DNA of 64,000 bases from Athripsodes cinereus (Eukaryota > Arthropoda > Insecta > Trichoptera > Leptoceridae). The first letter of the stretch is position 1. Each line of letters starts with the position of its first letter. This document shows positions 43,196 to 55,749 of this stretch, piece by piece. The notes under the pieces are model-generated. The model made no database searches, was not told where the DNA came from, and saw only the letters and a list, made by a program, of their open reading frames with translations. The translations under genes were made by a program, and so were the position numbers. Location: assembly GCA_947579605.1 (NCBI GenBank), contig OX388320.1, positions 2,356,001 through 2,420,000 of the forward strand, written 5' to 3'.

Positions 43196-43800
43196 CTACA
43201 ATACACTACACTTATGTACCTAATATAAACAGACTATTGTTACTACATAAGTGAGTTGACAGATTTCCACATACAAAGAACAGAAGATGTCTCAGAAGTT
43301 TCAGGATATCCTATCTAGAGTTCTAATCTCTGCCCATAGAGTTTTACTTCTCTAGTTCTTGTTCTTTCTTGTAACAAACATTCTTTTAGAAGAACGTCGT
43401 AATACAGGGTGATAAAATAATTACGTAATTATTAAATAAATTATAATAGATTTACCACTTTTTTCTGTCAGTTTTCGAGAGTTCTGTAAAAGGTGTTTAT
43501 TTTGATTATTATACTTTTATTCTTTACTTTACATTGGTTATAACATCACTCATGACGAAATGCTTAATAGAACTGTTAACCTTATTTGGCATTGACCAAT
43601 TTATTCATTATCTATTTTTTAACAAAAAAAATGGTATAGATTAATGTGAGGTTATTTTGGATATTTTATACTCAAGATATCTTTGATACCTACAACAAAA
43701 TTTGGATAATTTGAAAAAACCGTCTTGTTCAATAGATAGATGTATAGATTATAATAATAATAGAGTGAACAACGAGAGAATAGTCTTTCGAATTCTTAGG
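43196..43800. other. Non-coding stretch
   Basis: AT-rich; a SINE-A 5' scrap (ctgtcagttttcgagagttctgtaaaagg region) may lie near 43465-43495. Nothing else is seen. Confidence 0.4.
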
Positions 43801-43801
43801 T

Positions 43802-43965
43802 TATCTTCATTTTTTACTGTACATTGATTACAATACATACAATTTTATAAAAAATGCATTCAAGTAAGATATCATAAATATACAGAGGGAGAGTTTATCG
43901 CAGAGGCGCGATCTCTTCCAACTAATATTGTAGGTATAGAATATAAATAGAGTATGTATAATTAA
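43802..43965 (-). repeat. LINE tail L1 copy, antisense
   Basis: ttttactgtacattgatt at the left and gagtttatcgcagaggcgcg at the right are complements of the L1 tail. Confidence 0.7.
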
Positions 43966-44244
43966 GTATTATTGTAAAGTAATTTAATAATTATGTTTTA
44001 TATTAGAACCTGTTGACAAGTCAACTTATATGACTTAACAGTACCATGTATTTTATGCAAATAATTGATTAAAATAAAAAAGAAAAAAAACACAAATTAT
44101 TTATATAACCCAAATTATCATTACCAATAGGTCTCTTTCGCGTTATTGAAACGCTCGTAACATTTATTTATCCAATTCTGGAATTCAACTACTTGTGTAT
44201 CAATACCATTAATAAAGAAATTTCTTTAGTTTTCGATTTTTATC

Positions 44245-44531
44245 TATATATTTTTTTTTTTTTTTTTGTATAAGTAACTTAAAATTTTTTTTTTTTTTTT
44301 TGTAGACAATTCACACAGACCGAGCTAATCCCAAACTAAGATATGAATCTTGTATTATGGGTACTAACACGGCGATACACATATTCAATGCACTAAACAC
44401 ATATACATGTAACACCCAGACCCAGGACAATCTGAAAAAGGTCATTCTTCATTTTGCCCTGGCCGGGAATCGAACCCGGGACCTCGTGACTCAAAGGCAA
44501 GTGCGTTAGCCTCCGCGCCACACCGGTCGCA
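44245..44531 (-). repeat. SINE-C, antisense, with poly-T
   Basis: Two poly-T runs (44250-44270, 44286-44301) are followed by the SINE-C body and the tRNA-like head, with the B-box complement ggaatcgaacc at about 44466. The right end accggtcgcaatt corresponds to the start of the copy at 36710. Confidence 0.88.
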
Positions 44532-44700
44532 ATTTGTAATAGCTTGATGATTCCAAGTGCCGAATCGATATTCTATGGATGAAAAGAAAGAATAAAGAAT
44601 GTGCAAAACGCCTGTCCTTCCTGTAGGATCTACGGTTTAAAAGATCTTGCCATTAATTCTCAAACGACGATATCTCTTAGTGTCATTCTTATTATTCATT

Positions 44701-44825
44701 TATTTTATTCTTCACTGTACATTGGTTTCAAAATTACAAAATAAACTATATCATTAAAATATCAGTTATACAATTCAATGTACAGAGGGCGAGTTTATCG
44801 CTAAAATGCGATGTCTTCCAACTAA
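44701..44825 (-). repeat. LINE tail L1 copy, antisense
   Basis: ttcttcactgtacattgg ... gagggcgagtttatcgc, the complement of the L1 3' end. Confidence 0.72.
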
Positions 44826-45126
44826 CCCATTCTTCTCAGAAAAAATATTAATTCAAATTGACCATTCTGTACATACTAAATTAGCAGTCTACGTACAACC
44901 ATCTTATGTACTCAAACTGTGCTACCAAGTGTAAAACTAGTTTTGAAATAACTTAGTTAACACGTGTAGGGGAATGATATTATATTCTCATTAATCATAA
45001 GATGCCTACGTGAGGAGACAAGACTTGGAAAGTTTTAAAGTTTCTGATAATAATATGTAAGCCACCCAGTGAGTAGAAGATGAATTAACCCCCCGTATAC
45101 GTTCATAATGTACTTTTTTATTTTAT
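44826..45126. other. Non-coding stretch
   Basis: Nothing supported. Confidence 0.4.
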
Positions 45127-45237
45127 TCTACTACTGCTACTATTTAATCACTGCATATTGTACAATTGGAGTAGCCAGGGGGCTAACTGCAAATAATTAA
45201 CATTCAATTTGTCCTTTTCGTGTCAATAAAAAAAATT
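45127..45237 (-). repeat. SINE-A copy, 3' half
   Basis: Antisense from ctactactgctactattt to cgtgtcaataaaaaa. Confidence 0.65.
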
Positions 45238-45245
45238 ACACCTTG

Positions 45246-45588
45246 AACCACCCAACAGAGAGTCAACCTCCCACTATTTTCCGTTTTTCAAGTGTCCTGT
45301 AGAAGGTAGAAATTCGAATTAATAAAGAAATTTTACATCTTTAATTCAGAGATGAGATTTTCCATTCTTCCTGATTGTATCATTTGTTTAAGAAGGATTT
45401 ACTATATAACAGTTTCGAGACATTTTGAAACATTTTAAGACATATTGACAAAAAAAAACATTCAAAACTTATTGTTTAATTTTTTTGTTGGCACGTAGAG
45501 GACAGCTTACCATGTTTATGTCATGTGGCTAGTCTGCTAGTTATCCCACTAGTGGGATATGCCATGATGGAATAGTAGTAGTAGTAGT
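45246..45588 (+). repeat. SINE-A copy split by about 110 bp
   Basis: Sense, from aacagagagtcaacctccc through gagatgagattttccattc, then an insertion at about 45388-45490, then ttggcacgtagaggacagc to (TAG)n. It stands back to back with the preceding antisense copy. Confidence 0.7.
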
Positions 45589-45654
45589 TATAAACGATTT
45601 TTCAGATTCTTGAAATTCAGAAATAATGGTACTTATTAGAGCTGGTCTGCACAA

Positions 45655-45742
45655 CGCGGGACAGAGAAGCAGTCTCCAGAGTGATCGCCAACGTCGGGGG
45701 GACCTGATACGGCAATGATAGAAGAAGAAGAAGAAATTTATT
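45655..45742 (+). repeat. LINE 3' end with (GAA)n tail
   Basis: agtgatcgccaacgtcgggg then gatacggcaatga and five GAA units; same family as 26330. Confidence 0.6.
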
Positions 45743-46673
45743 TAAAAATAATGAGAGACAGTGGTTCTGACTGATTTTAGAAAAGTCCAAAATACAAGCG
45801 TAGGTACCTAATCCATAAAGTGGCAGACAAATGAAAAACGCCTTGCTCCTGAATGTATGCAACCTCAGTATCACATAACAAAAATAAATTGACATTTAAA
45901 ATAAAATTAGATCCTCTTTCTTTCCCTGTATTAAATAAGTAACGAGCAAGTTTGCTGGAAAAGATCTTTAAAATTCAAACAAAAAAAATATTATTATGAA
46001 TATAATATGCATATCTGGGGACATTTCTTGAATAATGTAAACAGTAGTACCTATCTCGATTTGAAATGTCAAAATAAACCTCAAATGGCAAATACTCGTA
46101 TTGATACTAGACATAGATAATTCAGCAATATTTTAAATGTCAAATGTCATTCTTGGTACATGCAAGATATATAAAATAAATATTATATTATTCACTTTGT
46201 TTATGTTAACTTTTTCATTGGATTTTATTACAGAACAAGTGTTTGAAAGCAATTTATTATTTTTTACAAGTTTTATCTTTCATTTTTTCTAAAAAAACTT
46301 TTCTAAATAAATTAAGTGATTGAGTAATCTAACCAAATGAATTTTTGTAATAATTGTTTAATATATGTCAATAGTGTCAATAATCATAAATATACATTTG
46401 ATAACTTTATTTATAATATTGTTTACCTTCTTGGACTGAACTCTCGACAAGTTAATGATCTTATATTTGAATCCGTCCAAAGGAATATGATTCTGATATG
46501 AATGTTTTTCGCTTTTTCTTGTTTTCCCTTTTTTTTCCTCTCTCTTCGCCTAAAATATATATTATGATGTTTTTTATATGTAAGATGAAAATATGGCCAT
46601 AACATCCAACGGGATGAGCCGCCATAATAAAAAAAAAAAAAAACTTTTTTTAAAATGAAGTGTTACAAACTTA
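45743..46673. other. Non-coding stretch
   Basis: AT-rich; poly-A at about 46629-46642. No gene is supported. Confidence 0.45.
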
Positions 46674-46798
46674 ATGCCGATTAGTGATGTAACGAATATT
46701 CGTATTCGCATTCGCATTCACGAATGTCGGCAACAAAAATTCGCATTCGCATTCGCGAATATCCAAAATCACACATTCGTTACATCACTAATGCCGAT
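46674..46798. mobile_element. hAT-like MITE (TAGTGATGTAACG family), 109 bp
   Basis: Element 46682-46790 starts tagtgatgtaacgaat and ends with its exact reverse complement. The 8-bp duplication atgccgat (46674-46681 and 46791-46798) is perfect. Nearly the whole interior is reiterated cattcg hexamers. It is the shortest and cleanest member of the family seen at 31260. Confidence 0.9.
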
Positions 46799-49160
46799 AC
46801 AATCAATGAAAATGGTTCAATTTTGAAATGCATTTATTTATTTATATAATCTCTGTTTGGTCAATTGTTATGGTCATTTTTAGGAGAAACGTTAATTTAT
46901 TATGGAAAACTTGTTCTTTGGAAGAAAATAAAAGATTTTTTCTGAAAATATCTTTCACGTGATATTATTGTCCAGAAAGTTATATATTGAGGTACCAATA
47001 AGGAATACACCTTCTACAAAATAACATAGTGTTGTGTACCTATAACATGTATGACGTAGATAAGGTTAATAAAAACAAAACAATGTATTTTATTCATTCA
47101 GGTATGAAACATTGGACCATTTATACCATTAGCAAAACAGATTCACTTACTATTATTTGTTAAAGTCAGTGGCATATCATTTATTATTTTTATCGAGGTA
47201 AAACAAAAAAAAGGAATGATTTAAACACACGTTATGATCTTGTTATGGTTACTTATTCTTGCAGAGATATCCTCCGTTTTATTTAGATATTATCGATAAA
47301 ATTCCAAAGTAGAAGCAAGACATGTATTTTACATGTTAATCCAAAATTATGGAATTATTCTCCTCGTGAAACAGTGAAGTGAAAATTTTCAAAGCAGTTA
47401 CCAGAAATTAAATTTAAATTAAAGTGTTCTAAATTTAAGATAACAATATATTCAAGATGGCGTGACGGTATGGTAGTATTATATTATTGCTTGAGAAAAT
47501 AAAAATGAAAATAATTCAAGAAAATAAGTAGAATGGCACACAAAATGATTTATGTCAATAAATTATTAAATTTTGTAATTTTTTTACATACATATTGAAA
47601 TGAATAATATATATTATAATCACTGAACTGAAAATGTTATATGTCTTTTATGCAGTAAAACACGAATACCTATATTTTACAAAATACCCAAAAAGTGATT
47701 AAAAAAACTGGAAGAGATATTTTTTGAGCGGAATATCGGAAAATTTTGTATTTTATTATAGGTATTAAGACGATCCCAAAAGATTACACTAGACGATAAA
47801 CACAACTAGATATCCAAATGACATAACTGCAATATGTTTTCTATTTTCATTATGAATTCTGCGTATGTCAGATGAAAGATATCAACATCTCTTACCATAT
47901 TTTTGAACATTTGAATAGCCCTAATATTGTAATATTCATAAAAAAATATTTGAAAAAATTCATATATTTATTTTATGAACCGCCACTGCCTACAAACATA
48001 CCTTTTAGAATTACACAAGCATATTCCAGAAATAAATAAATGTATCAACGTTAATGAGTTGTTGATAAGGGAAATGAGTTTGTTTTATTTATTAAATTTA
48101 TTTTCTGTTTATTTGGCGAATCTATCACACATTGATTTATTTTTATTTTCCCTCGCTTTTGTGCAAAGGCAAACAAAATAATATTAGGTACGAGTAGTAA
48201 ATTGGGACTGGCGATACTAACCTAACAATTTACGTTATTTCATACTTCAAACAGAATAAAAGGTTAAACAAACATGTTTCCTTACTAAATTTTTCACTAT
48301 TGCTGAAAAATATAATCCATTATTTTCTATTTCTGTATTACTTTCTCGTTATCTAGGAAGGGATTCTAAAAAATACATAAAAAATAAAAAATACAAAACC
48401 AGCCAAAAAATATGCGAAGACTTTAATATTCTGATTATAATTCTAATTCCAACATACATTGATTATTATTATTGTTCTAAAAACATCATCTTGCACTGAG
48501 ACCATAACAGCTTTTCCAAGGCGGTCTCAGTAGAAAAAAAATAAATAAAAGAATAAAAAACAAATAAACAAAAAAACGAAGAAATGCCAAGTCAAAAAAA
48601 AAAAACAAAAGATATTATCAAGAAGAGACAGAATCAAAGGAGAATCTCTATCCTGTTATATCGACGTTATTCTAGTAAAAGTTGTTTTTTTATATCTGAA
48701 GACGTGTATATGCTCTTAAGGACTTTTATGGACTTTCAGGACAGAATTTTTTAGAAGGCTAAAACTAGGATTTGAATTCATCAATTATCCGTTCAGAAGT
48801 ATAAAACTATACATACCATCAGTTGGTTGCATCTTAAACATATTTGGATGACGATATTGATTTTTTTATGACACGGAGAAGATGATCTGAATACTCTATT
48901 TGCATGCTGCAAGTCCACAAGCTGCAAAAGTGCAAACTTATCCTAAATTCTATGGTATTGAAGTATAGGAAGACTTGGTTGAGTAACTATTTAAGAAAAA
49001 ATAGAGGGGTACAGGTGGAAAGTATTGGGATAGGACAAAAACTAGTGATGTGTTCTTAAAGAAGCTTTTATCCAGCGGTGTATGGATACAGTCAAAAGAA
49101 AAAAAGATGAATTATTTAGTTATATTTCAAAGGTCGTACGGACTCTTCCCGTACGGTACA
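46799..49160. other. Non-coding stretch
   Basis: 2.3 kb of AT-rich DNA. A SINE-A-like gatggcgtgacggtatggtag scrap lies near 47456-47476. No gene is supported. Confidence 0.4.
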
Positions 49161-49162
49161 GT

Positions 49163-49300
49163 TTAAGCCAATCTTATCGTCATCATTCGCCCGTCAAAGG
49201 TCATTCCGAGAGAACAAGGCAGAAACCAATATCCTCCTTCAGAATTTCTCTGCCCAAATTGAGTCATTTCTTCCCGTGATACTCTTAGCACTTTAAGTTT
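49163..49300 (-). pseudogene. LINE 3' end (SWKEVTQLAQ family), decayed
   Basis: The minus strand reads LRVSREEMTQFGQRNSEGG and then CSLG. This is a mutated version of the MSWKEVTQLAQRRSEWRRLV ending seen intact at 55775. A gatgatg-type tail follows at the plus-strand left side (tcgtcatcatt). Confidence 0.55.
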
Positions 49301-50110
49301 GTCGTTTACATACTGTAGCGGTAACTCCTTCCATGGTTTGGAATTTTGGCAACAGAGCATTTTTGATTCATAATAACCTCTCAGGCTGTGGGTTTGTACC
49401 ATCACTCCCTTATTTCTTTCAACTCAGACTTAGATTAGTATCAAAATATATATACTGCACTCTCGCTGTCAAAACTGGAAATCCAAAAATGGCTGCTGCC
49501 TGACCATAGACTGCCAACCTTAAAAACCTGCCATTTCCAGTGCTGCCTATACCTACACATTTTTATGGCTACTGACACTGTTGCCTACAACCAAATCTCT
49601 TTGATAAACAAAATCGTTGCAATACAAATGAAGTGTGTTGTGAAAAGAAGACGTCCATACTTTTAAAATCGCTGTGAACGAAACTTACAGGATGAAAATT
49701 ATAATCAGCAAAATAAAATATTATCATTACGTTATTTTGTAATAATAATTTATAAAACTTTATTTCCCGCCTACGTCTCTAATAATAATATGTAAATCCT
49801 TCAAACTTCGACCCTCGCGGATGTAATATAATTTATAGTTCAACACCCCTGATTCGAGGTAACAATCATACTAGGAATTAATAATAAAATAGTTCGTTTG
49901 TAAATATGAAAATGTATTTGTATGTTTGTACTTTATGGATATCTGTAATCAGCCAAGCCGTTATCTGTTTAACCAATATATGTTATATATAATTCGTGAG
50001 CCCAAAACAAGAACTAGACATCTCAAATTTCGGTGGTTTTGAGGTAAGTGTTCCTGATGTTATTTTGATTTTTTGAGTATTTCCTAGTTATATTATAAGT
50101 ATGCAGTTAA
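49301..50110. other. Non-coding stretch
   Basis: No supported feature. Confidence 0.4.
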
Positions 50111-50111
50111 G

Positions 50112-50150
<39 letters not shown>
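50112..50150. repeat. (TC)n microsatellite
   Basis: About 18 TC units, one interruption. Confidence 0.95.
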
Positions 50151-50154
<4 letters not shown>

Positions 50155-50310
50155 TATATATACGATCTGAATCTAGTCTAGCTACCGTGAGATTGGTATG
50201 CGCGTATTATTGATTTATAGTCACTTCGCGCGTCATAATTATGATTAGGACTAATATTGTATATAGATTTTATCAAGAATAACCCTACAGTCTTAAACAA
50301 TCTTTCCTAC
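50151..50310. repeat. Repeat family F, copy 2
   Basis: tatgcgcgtattattg, tcacttcgcgcgtcata and agattttatcaagaataacc match the copy at 7315-7530 with divergence. Confidence 0.5.
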
Positions 50311-51183
50311 TTTTCCCCATTTTTCGTGGAAGCACTTTGCTGAGCGATGCCGAGTTAAAATACACTAGTGATAAGTATAATAAGTATATTACAAATGAAA
50401 CCTTCTCTATGTTACCTACTTTATTATTTTTATGCTTTCACACTTTGATCTATCTTTATCGCACGAATGCAATATTTCATATGTGATGTCTTATTCTCAC
50501 ACGTGTTCTAGATAATAATAGTGTTAATAATACTCTTTTCCAACATTTTCATGGTCAGTGGTATTAAACCTTGGAGATATGATTTATAGCGCGGATGCCA
50601 TTTTAACACGCCTTTTATTACAAAGTAAAATAAATTATGTATTAAAGTAACATATTATGCAACAACGTATAAAGTCACAAAAAACACGTTTTCACCATAA
50701 ATTGAGTTGTTCGGTATATTGGGCTTCAAACGAAAGCTCTGGTAATCCATTGATCAAGATAGAAAGGCTTGAAAATCTATTATTTTGGAGCTTAAGGCCC
50801 TACAAGAGCTGTTCGGCCATCAAAATTAAGTGAGTAACTAAATAAAACTAAAACATCAATATTATCATATCAGTCTGAGATTAATGGTGGATAAAACATT
50901 GTTGTGTAATACACTCTAGTTATTCCTTATAATTTATTTGTAAAATTGTATATTCTTGTTAGTGTATTTTTATACATTTTTTTTACAATGATTATTATTT
51001 TATTGCATTACTTACTTAATCAATGTTTCGAATCTGTTTTCAATATTTTCCATTCTCACTATCAAACTAAAACAAAAACCAATTTATTGGTTTTTGGTAA
51101 TTTGGAAATGGGTAAAAAAAGAAAAGGCAAATTCGGAAAAATTTCATAAAATTTGTTTTCTATCCTTTAACGACAATAATTTC
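50311..51183. other. Non-coding stretch
   Basis: AT-rich, no gene or repeat that I can support. Confidence 0.45.
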
Positions 51184-51290
51184 GGTACCATCACGGCATC
51201 ACAGCATTGCATATAATAAACATGCAAGTTGTCCTCTCCGTGCCAATAAAAAATCAAGACATTCAGGACGGGTGGCAAACCTCATCGCTG

Positions 51291-51367
<77 letters not shown>

Positions 51368-51522
51368 ATATATCTGGGTTTTGTTATAAACCCAAATACA
51401 ACCTTATACACCTTTCACAATTAAATGTCTTACACAGACAACACCTGCCTTTTACAGGACACTCGAAAACTTACGGAAAAGAGTGGGAGACCAATTCTTT
51501 ACCGGATGCTCCACGGGATAAT
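51184..51522 (-). repeat. SINE-A copy split by SINE-B
   Basis: Antisense SINE-A at 51184-51292 and 51425-51522 (gacaacacctgccttttac ... ctccacggga). Apart from the insertion it is close to consensus. Confidence 0.85.
51293..51424 (-). repeat. SINE-B insertion with a 67-nt pure tail
   Basis: Positions 51293-51359 are 67 uninterrupted T, the complement of a poly-A tail. About 60 bp of SINE-B 3' body follows (aagatatatctgggttttg to cctttcacaa). The head is missing. Such a pure long tail is usual only in very recent insertions. Confidence 0.85.
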
Positions 51523-52192
51523 TGCGACAAAATAAATAGATAGATATCAATCATAGGTGCCTTGAAGGTTCAATTCTTTTTCCTTTGTCTAAAACAGCCT
51601 ATTTTACACCGTTCCTGTGTATAATATCATTATCAAAGAATTTAAAAAAATTATTGAAAAATATACTAAAATCATGCGGATTAGGTCTAAATGAATGAAG
51701 CTCTTTTTCGCTCTGTGTTTTCAAAAAGAGCTTTGAAGAGGGAAATTAAGCTATTTTAAAATATGGTTTTTATTATTATTTTTTAACATAAATGATCTTA
51801 AATTTTTTAAATCCAGGAATCCGCTGCCTGTTTATTTAATATGAGAGAATTGCTTTGATCAGAGAAATACTAAAATAGGTTACTATGTGTATTATTTGCG
51901 TTTGATATAAAAAAAATACTCCTTCTAAAATTAGCTCTTTATGTAAAATTGTTTTTTTTTTGTTGTTAGAGTTGATATCGATTTTGCAGAAAGCGTGGAG
52001 GAAAATACCTATAAAATATTATTTTTGTTATTATTGCCATGTATGTAAATTTGAAATGGCACGAAGGTACTGGAATTCTATACAACATTTTGTTAAGCAC
52101 ATTTTTTTTTATTCTGATAAAAAACACTTCTACGCGTTAGAATTCGTTCTGCAAAAAACGGGTATTTGTTTAACATAAAAATATATCATTGG
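51523..52192. other. Non-coding stretch
   Basis: No supported feature. Confidence 0.4.
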
Positions 52193-52320
52193 ATATTCAG
52201 CACTGAGATATGTCGCACATCCTGAAAGTGTCATTTGTTCATAGCACAAAAACTTTAATATCAGTAAGAATTCTGGATTTCTGGTTGTTCCACGTTTGGA
52301 AAGTGGCATGATGGTTCAAA
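52193..52320 (+). repeat. SINE-A copy, strongly diverged
   Basis: attcagcactgagatatgtcg and catcctgaaagtgtcattt followed by ggcatgatgg; old. Confidence 0.5.
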
Positions 52321-52394
52321 TAAACAAATGACAAATACGAGTATGTACATATAACTAGTTGCGTGAGGCATTATTTAATACAAGCAGACATCTC

Positions 52395-52960
52395 TATTTG
52401 GAGAACCATTGGAGAGAGAAACATTTACACAATGTTACAATGTGCAAAATCTAATCGTAAAAAATGAGAAAGGCGTCCCAACGCTTACGAATTGGTTTTA
52501 GGTTAACTCAAGTGATCACTTTCGATGTCCATAGACAACGATCACCAACTCCGCAATTCTCACAGAATTCCATAGAAAACCTAGAACCCTGACTCGTTTA
52601 CAAAAGTGAGGCAAAAAATCTATGAATTTTTGACAGAACGGTTGGCGAAGGCGTGTGTTGTTTCCTACATTTTATGGACTATTTCTCGCATTTTTATAAA
52701 ATATATCATTTTACATTTATATAAACGTAATTGGACATTTTTTTGAAGTTCTTGTCGACGTTTTTAGCGATTTACCACACTTTTTTTCGCCAACCGTTCT
52801 GTCAAAAGTACCGAAAAATGGTGTCTCACTTTATTACAATGAAAATACATACGAGTGCTCCATCTAGGTATTATATATAAAAATCTATGGCAATTCTCAA
52901 TGTCACGATGTAAGGTCCACTAATAGATAAACATTTAATGCAAACCATAGAAGTTCTTTT
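52395..52960. repeat. Repeat family E, split by a hAT-like MITE
   Basis: The parts 52395-52560 (cgtcccaacgcttacg) and 52890-52960 (aaacatttaatgcaaacc) join in register with the uninterrupted copy at 34756-34950. Confidence 0.65.
52561..52889. mobile_element. hAT-like MITE (CACAGAATT family), 329 bp
   Basis: Exact 8-bp duplication gcaattct at 52553-52560 and 52890-52897. Sequence closely matches the copy at 23317-23644, including the internal inverted gacagaacggttggcg segments. Confidence 0.88.
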
Positions 52961-53250
52961 ATTGGAATCTCATAATTATTTCAGATCGCGAATGGACCAA
53001 GATCTCCTGTCATTTTTATATTGCACAGAAAGCACAATCTTTATTTTCACTGCATGCAGTTAATTTATTTATTTATTTATTTCTAGCAATAACCGGCTTT
53101 CGCTTTTTACAGTTTTATACTATACTATACTATTAAACAGTTTTACAGTTTTAAAATAGTACAAAACAATTTTTACGTACATTTCAAGCGAAAATAAAAC
53201 AAAAAAAAATTTAAATGATCTAGAGTTTGTGTGTTCACATTGTGAAAAGA
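52961..53250. other. Non-coding stretch
   Basis: Contains (ATTT)n with aataaccggctttcgc at about 53055-53105, a LINE-tail-like block. Confidence 0.4.
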
Positions 53251-53460
53251 CATTTTAAACATATTTGTTATCAATAAAACACTGTTTTACTTTTCATTAT
53301 TGATTTATTAATACTCAAGCGCTTTCGTCAAGTTAGCTTGACATTTTCAAAAGAACTCTCTTGAAAATGTCAAGCTAACTTGACGAAAGCGCTTGAGTAT
53401 TAATAAATCAATAGTGAAAAGTAAAACAGTGTTTTATTGATATCAGATATGTTTAAAATT
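53251..53460. mobile_element. Foldback element 1, about 210 bp
   Basis: Near-perfect palindrome with arms of about 100 bp (53251-53352 against 53359-53460). Subterminal aataaaacactgttttac, and near the centre gcgctttcgtcaag. In the right arm a GTCAAG/CTTGAC stem (53369-53384) is followed by GAAA. The expected CTGANGA box upstream is changed to TTGAAAA. Confidence 0.85.
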
Positions 53461-54420
53461 AAAAAAAAATATGTTCCTGAAAAAATCAAATATAAGTTCT
53501 GCAAAGTAAATAAAACAAACTATATATGTCTTAATAATATATAGAATAAACAAAATATACAAATAAACATAAACATAGACACCCACAAGTATGTAATACA
53601 ATAATATTATTAATTATATTATTTGTGAGAGATGTTGTCATGATATACATAAATTAACTTATTACGATAATGCATTGTCTATGTGTCTATGTTTTGTGAC
53701 TTTTGTTTATTATTTCTGTCCATAACGGTCCAGGGACTGTTAAACGGCGTCAAAATAAAATCATCCATAATCATCATCATCATAAGTATATTCAAATGTT
53801 TAATAATCCGAATAAATAAATTAATTAATAATTAATCCCTCCGTACTTACATTTTAAGAAATAAAATTTATAGACATATGGAATAATATAATAAATAACT
53901 TTGTCAGAAGAACACTTCCTTATTGTCATTCATCATGTGACAAGGGAATTCAAACCACAGAACCTTTAGTCTTTGGTTTACTAAACCAATCGCTGCTGTG
54001 CTACATACTTACTTTGATTTTGCGGCTACAAACCGTATCAATTTCAAACCTTTTGATATTTAGACCTTAAAATGTTAACTTGTAATCTCTGAGAGAATTC
54101 CAAAGTACTTACTAACTATACGTTCTTGTCAATAATCAAAACACTAAACTTGTTTAACATTTCAAGATAATTATAGTAACATATGACTTAAACTTCAATT
54201 ATTTTAAAAAGTTAGTTACTTTAACTGTATACTTTCATCAGAGACAATAATAATATGTTTAATTCAGAGACAATAATGTGTTTAAATAAGAGACAATACG
54301 AGTATAATTTGAAAATACCTAAAACTCAAAATAAATATGGAGATAAAACGTTTAAATATGTAAAGTCTTAATTATTGAAATTACTACCCAGAATATTGAG
54401 AACATGTAAAACAATGAATA
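53461..54420. other. Non-coding stretch
   Basis: AT-rich, without supported genes. Confidence 0.45.
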
Positions 54421-54423
54421 TTT

Positions 54424-54692
54424 ACTACTACTACTACTACTACAATACCATCACAGCATATCCTACAAGTGAGATAGCCAGCAGACCAGCTGCATATAAT
54501 GAACATGCAAATTACTCTCTCCGTGCTAACAAAAGATTGACTTTAAGAAGGATTTAGAGGGGGAAACTTCATTGATGAATTTTAGACGTAAAATGTGTTT
54601 ATTTTTTAGAACAACTGCTTTTTACAGAACACTTGAAAACTTACGAAAAAGCGTGGAAGACCAATGCTTTGCCGGGTGCTCCTCGGAATAAT
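54424..54692 (-). repeat. SINE-A copy, near full length
   Basis: Antisense from (CTA)n to gggtgctcctcgg, with moderate divergence and a changed centre. Confidence 0.85.
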
Positions 54693-54786
54693 AAAATATT
54701 TTTCCGTTCTAAACAATAATTTTAATAATTCAAGAGTTTTGTTGTTTACACGGTGGAAATCCATTTTTAATTTTATGAAATAAAAT

Positions 54787-54972
54787 ATAAAAATACATTA
54801 TTGAGCACTGTTTAATCTCCACTTTGTTAGGTTAAATACCCAACGTTTTCGCCTATACCTACTTAGGCGAAAGAGAGTTTCCCTGACGATGCCTACAAGT
54901 ATAGGCGAAAACGTTCGGTATCTAACCTAACAAAGTGGAGGTTAAACAGTGCTCAGTAATATATTTTTATGT
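54787..54972. mobile_element. Foldback element 2, about 186 bp
   Basis: Arms 54787-54857 and 54900-54972 are inverted copies with subterminal gagcactgtttaat and central acgttttcgcctata. The right arm carries CTGACGA (54883-54889), then T, a GCCTA/TAGGC stem (54891-54906) and GAAA (54907-54910), which resembles a hammerhead core. Confidence 0.85.
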
Positions 54973-55019
54973 TTTATTTGATAAAATCAATAATTTTAAG
55001 TTTTCTTTCTTTTCTTCAG

Positions 55020-55145
55020 CTTCCGGGTTGGCTGGAAGAAATCACATATGCGATAAGCTCACCTTTTAGTACTCTCTGTAAAAATGTACTTGTAAACTGC
55101 ATATTTTGATGCCAACAAAATTTTATTTATTTATTTATTAATGAA
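55020..55145 (+). repeat. LINE tail L1 copy, diverged
   Basis: gctggaagaaatcacatatg, gataagctcaccttttag and a (TTTA)n end. Confidence 0.5.
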
Positions 55146-55749
55146 TGAAGGCTCTTCTACTCCACTTATGTGATAAACTGTGATGATATAATATAAAGCA
55201 GTAGCGGTTAAAGCTATCATTTTTTCATGAATATTTAAACCAAATTCATGAAATAATATATAACAAAATTTTACCCGCTGAATTTTCCCGAAATGGAAGT
55301 TTACGAGTTTGAAACAGAATTATCGATTTTTATCATTTTAATTTAAAGTAAGTTTGATTAATTTGTTTTTAATCAAAACACTGACGTAATCATTCAAGGT
55401 TGTGTGACCCCCGCTTTATCGTAATAAAATTATTGGATTTGATGGAAAATATAAACATCGGCAGCGAAAGCGTTAACTGTTTTGGTATTAACACGTGAGA
55501 TGAAAACTTTTTTTTTATTTCCACGTATGTACTTTATTTATGCTACATTAGCTAGAAAAAAGTGTTTTCAGCAACGTTATATTTGGAAATAAAAATTTAC
55601 AATTTTCCCATCAATTAATTAAAATATTATATTGTTAATTCCTTGACGGTTTTTATTTATAAATTAATATAAAAATAACGAAATGGCTTCTCTGAACCGT
55701 GAAAATTAAAAAACTAGTATTATATCAACACAAAATTAACACAATTAGT
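55146..55749. other. Non-coding stretch
   Basis: Nothing supported. Confidence 0.4.

Noticed and set aside
54883..54910. Proven hammerhead ribozyme
   Set aside because: The core-like boxes are present, but an extra U precedes stem II and no good stem I or cleavage triplet was found; kept only as a hypothesis.
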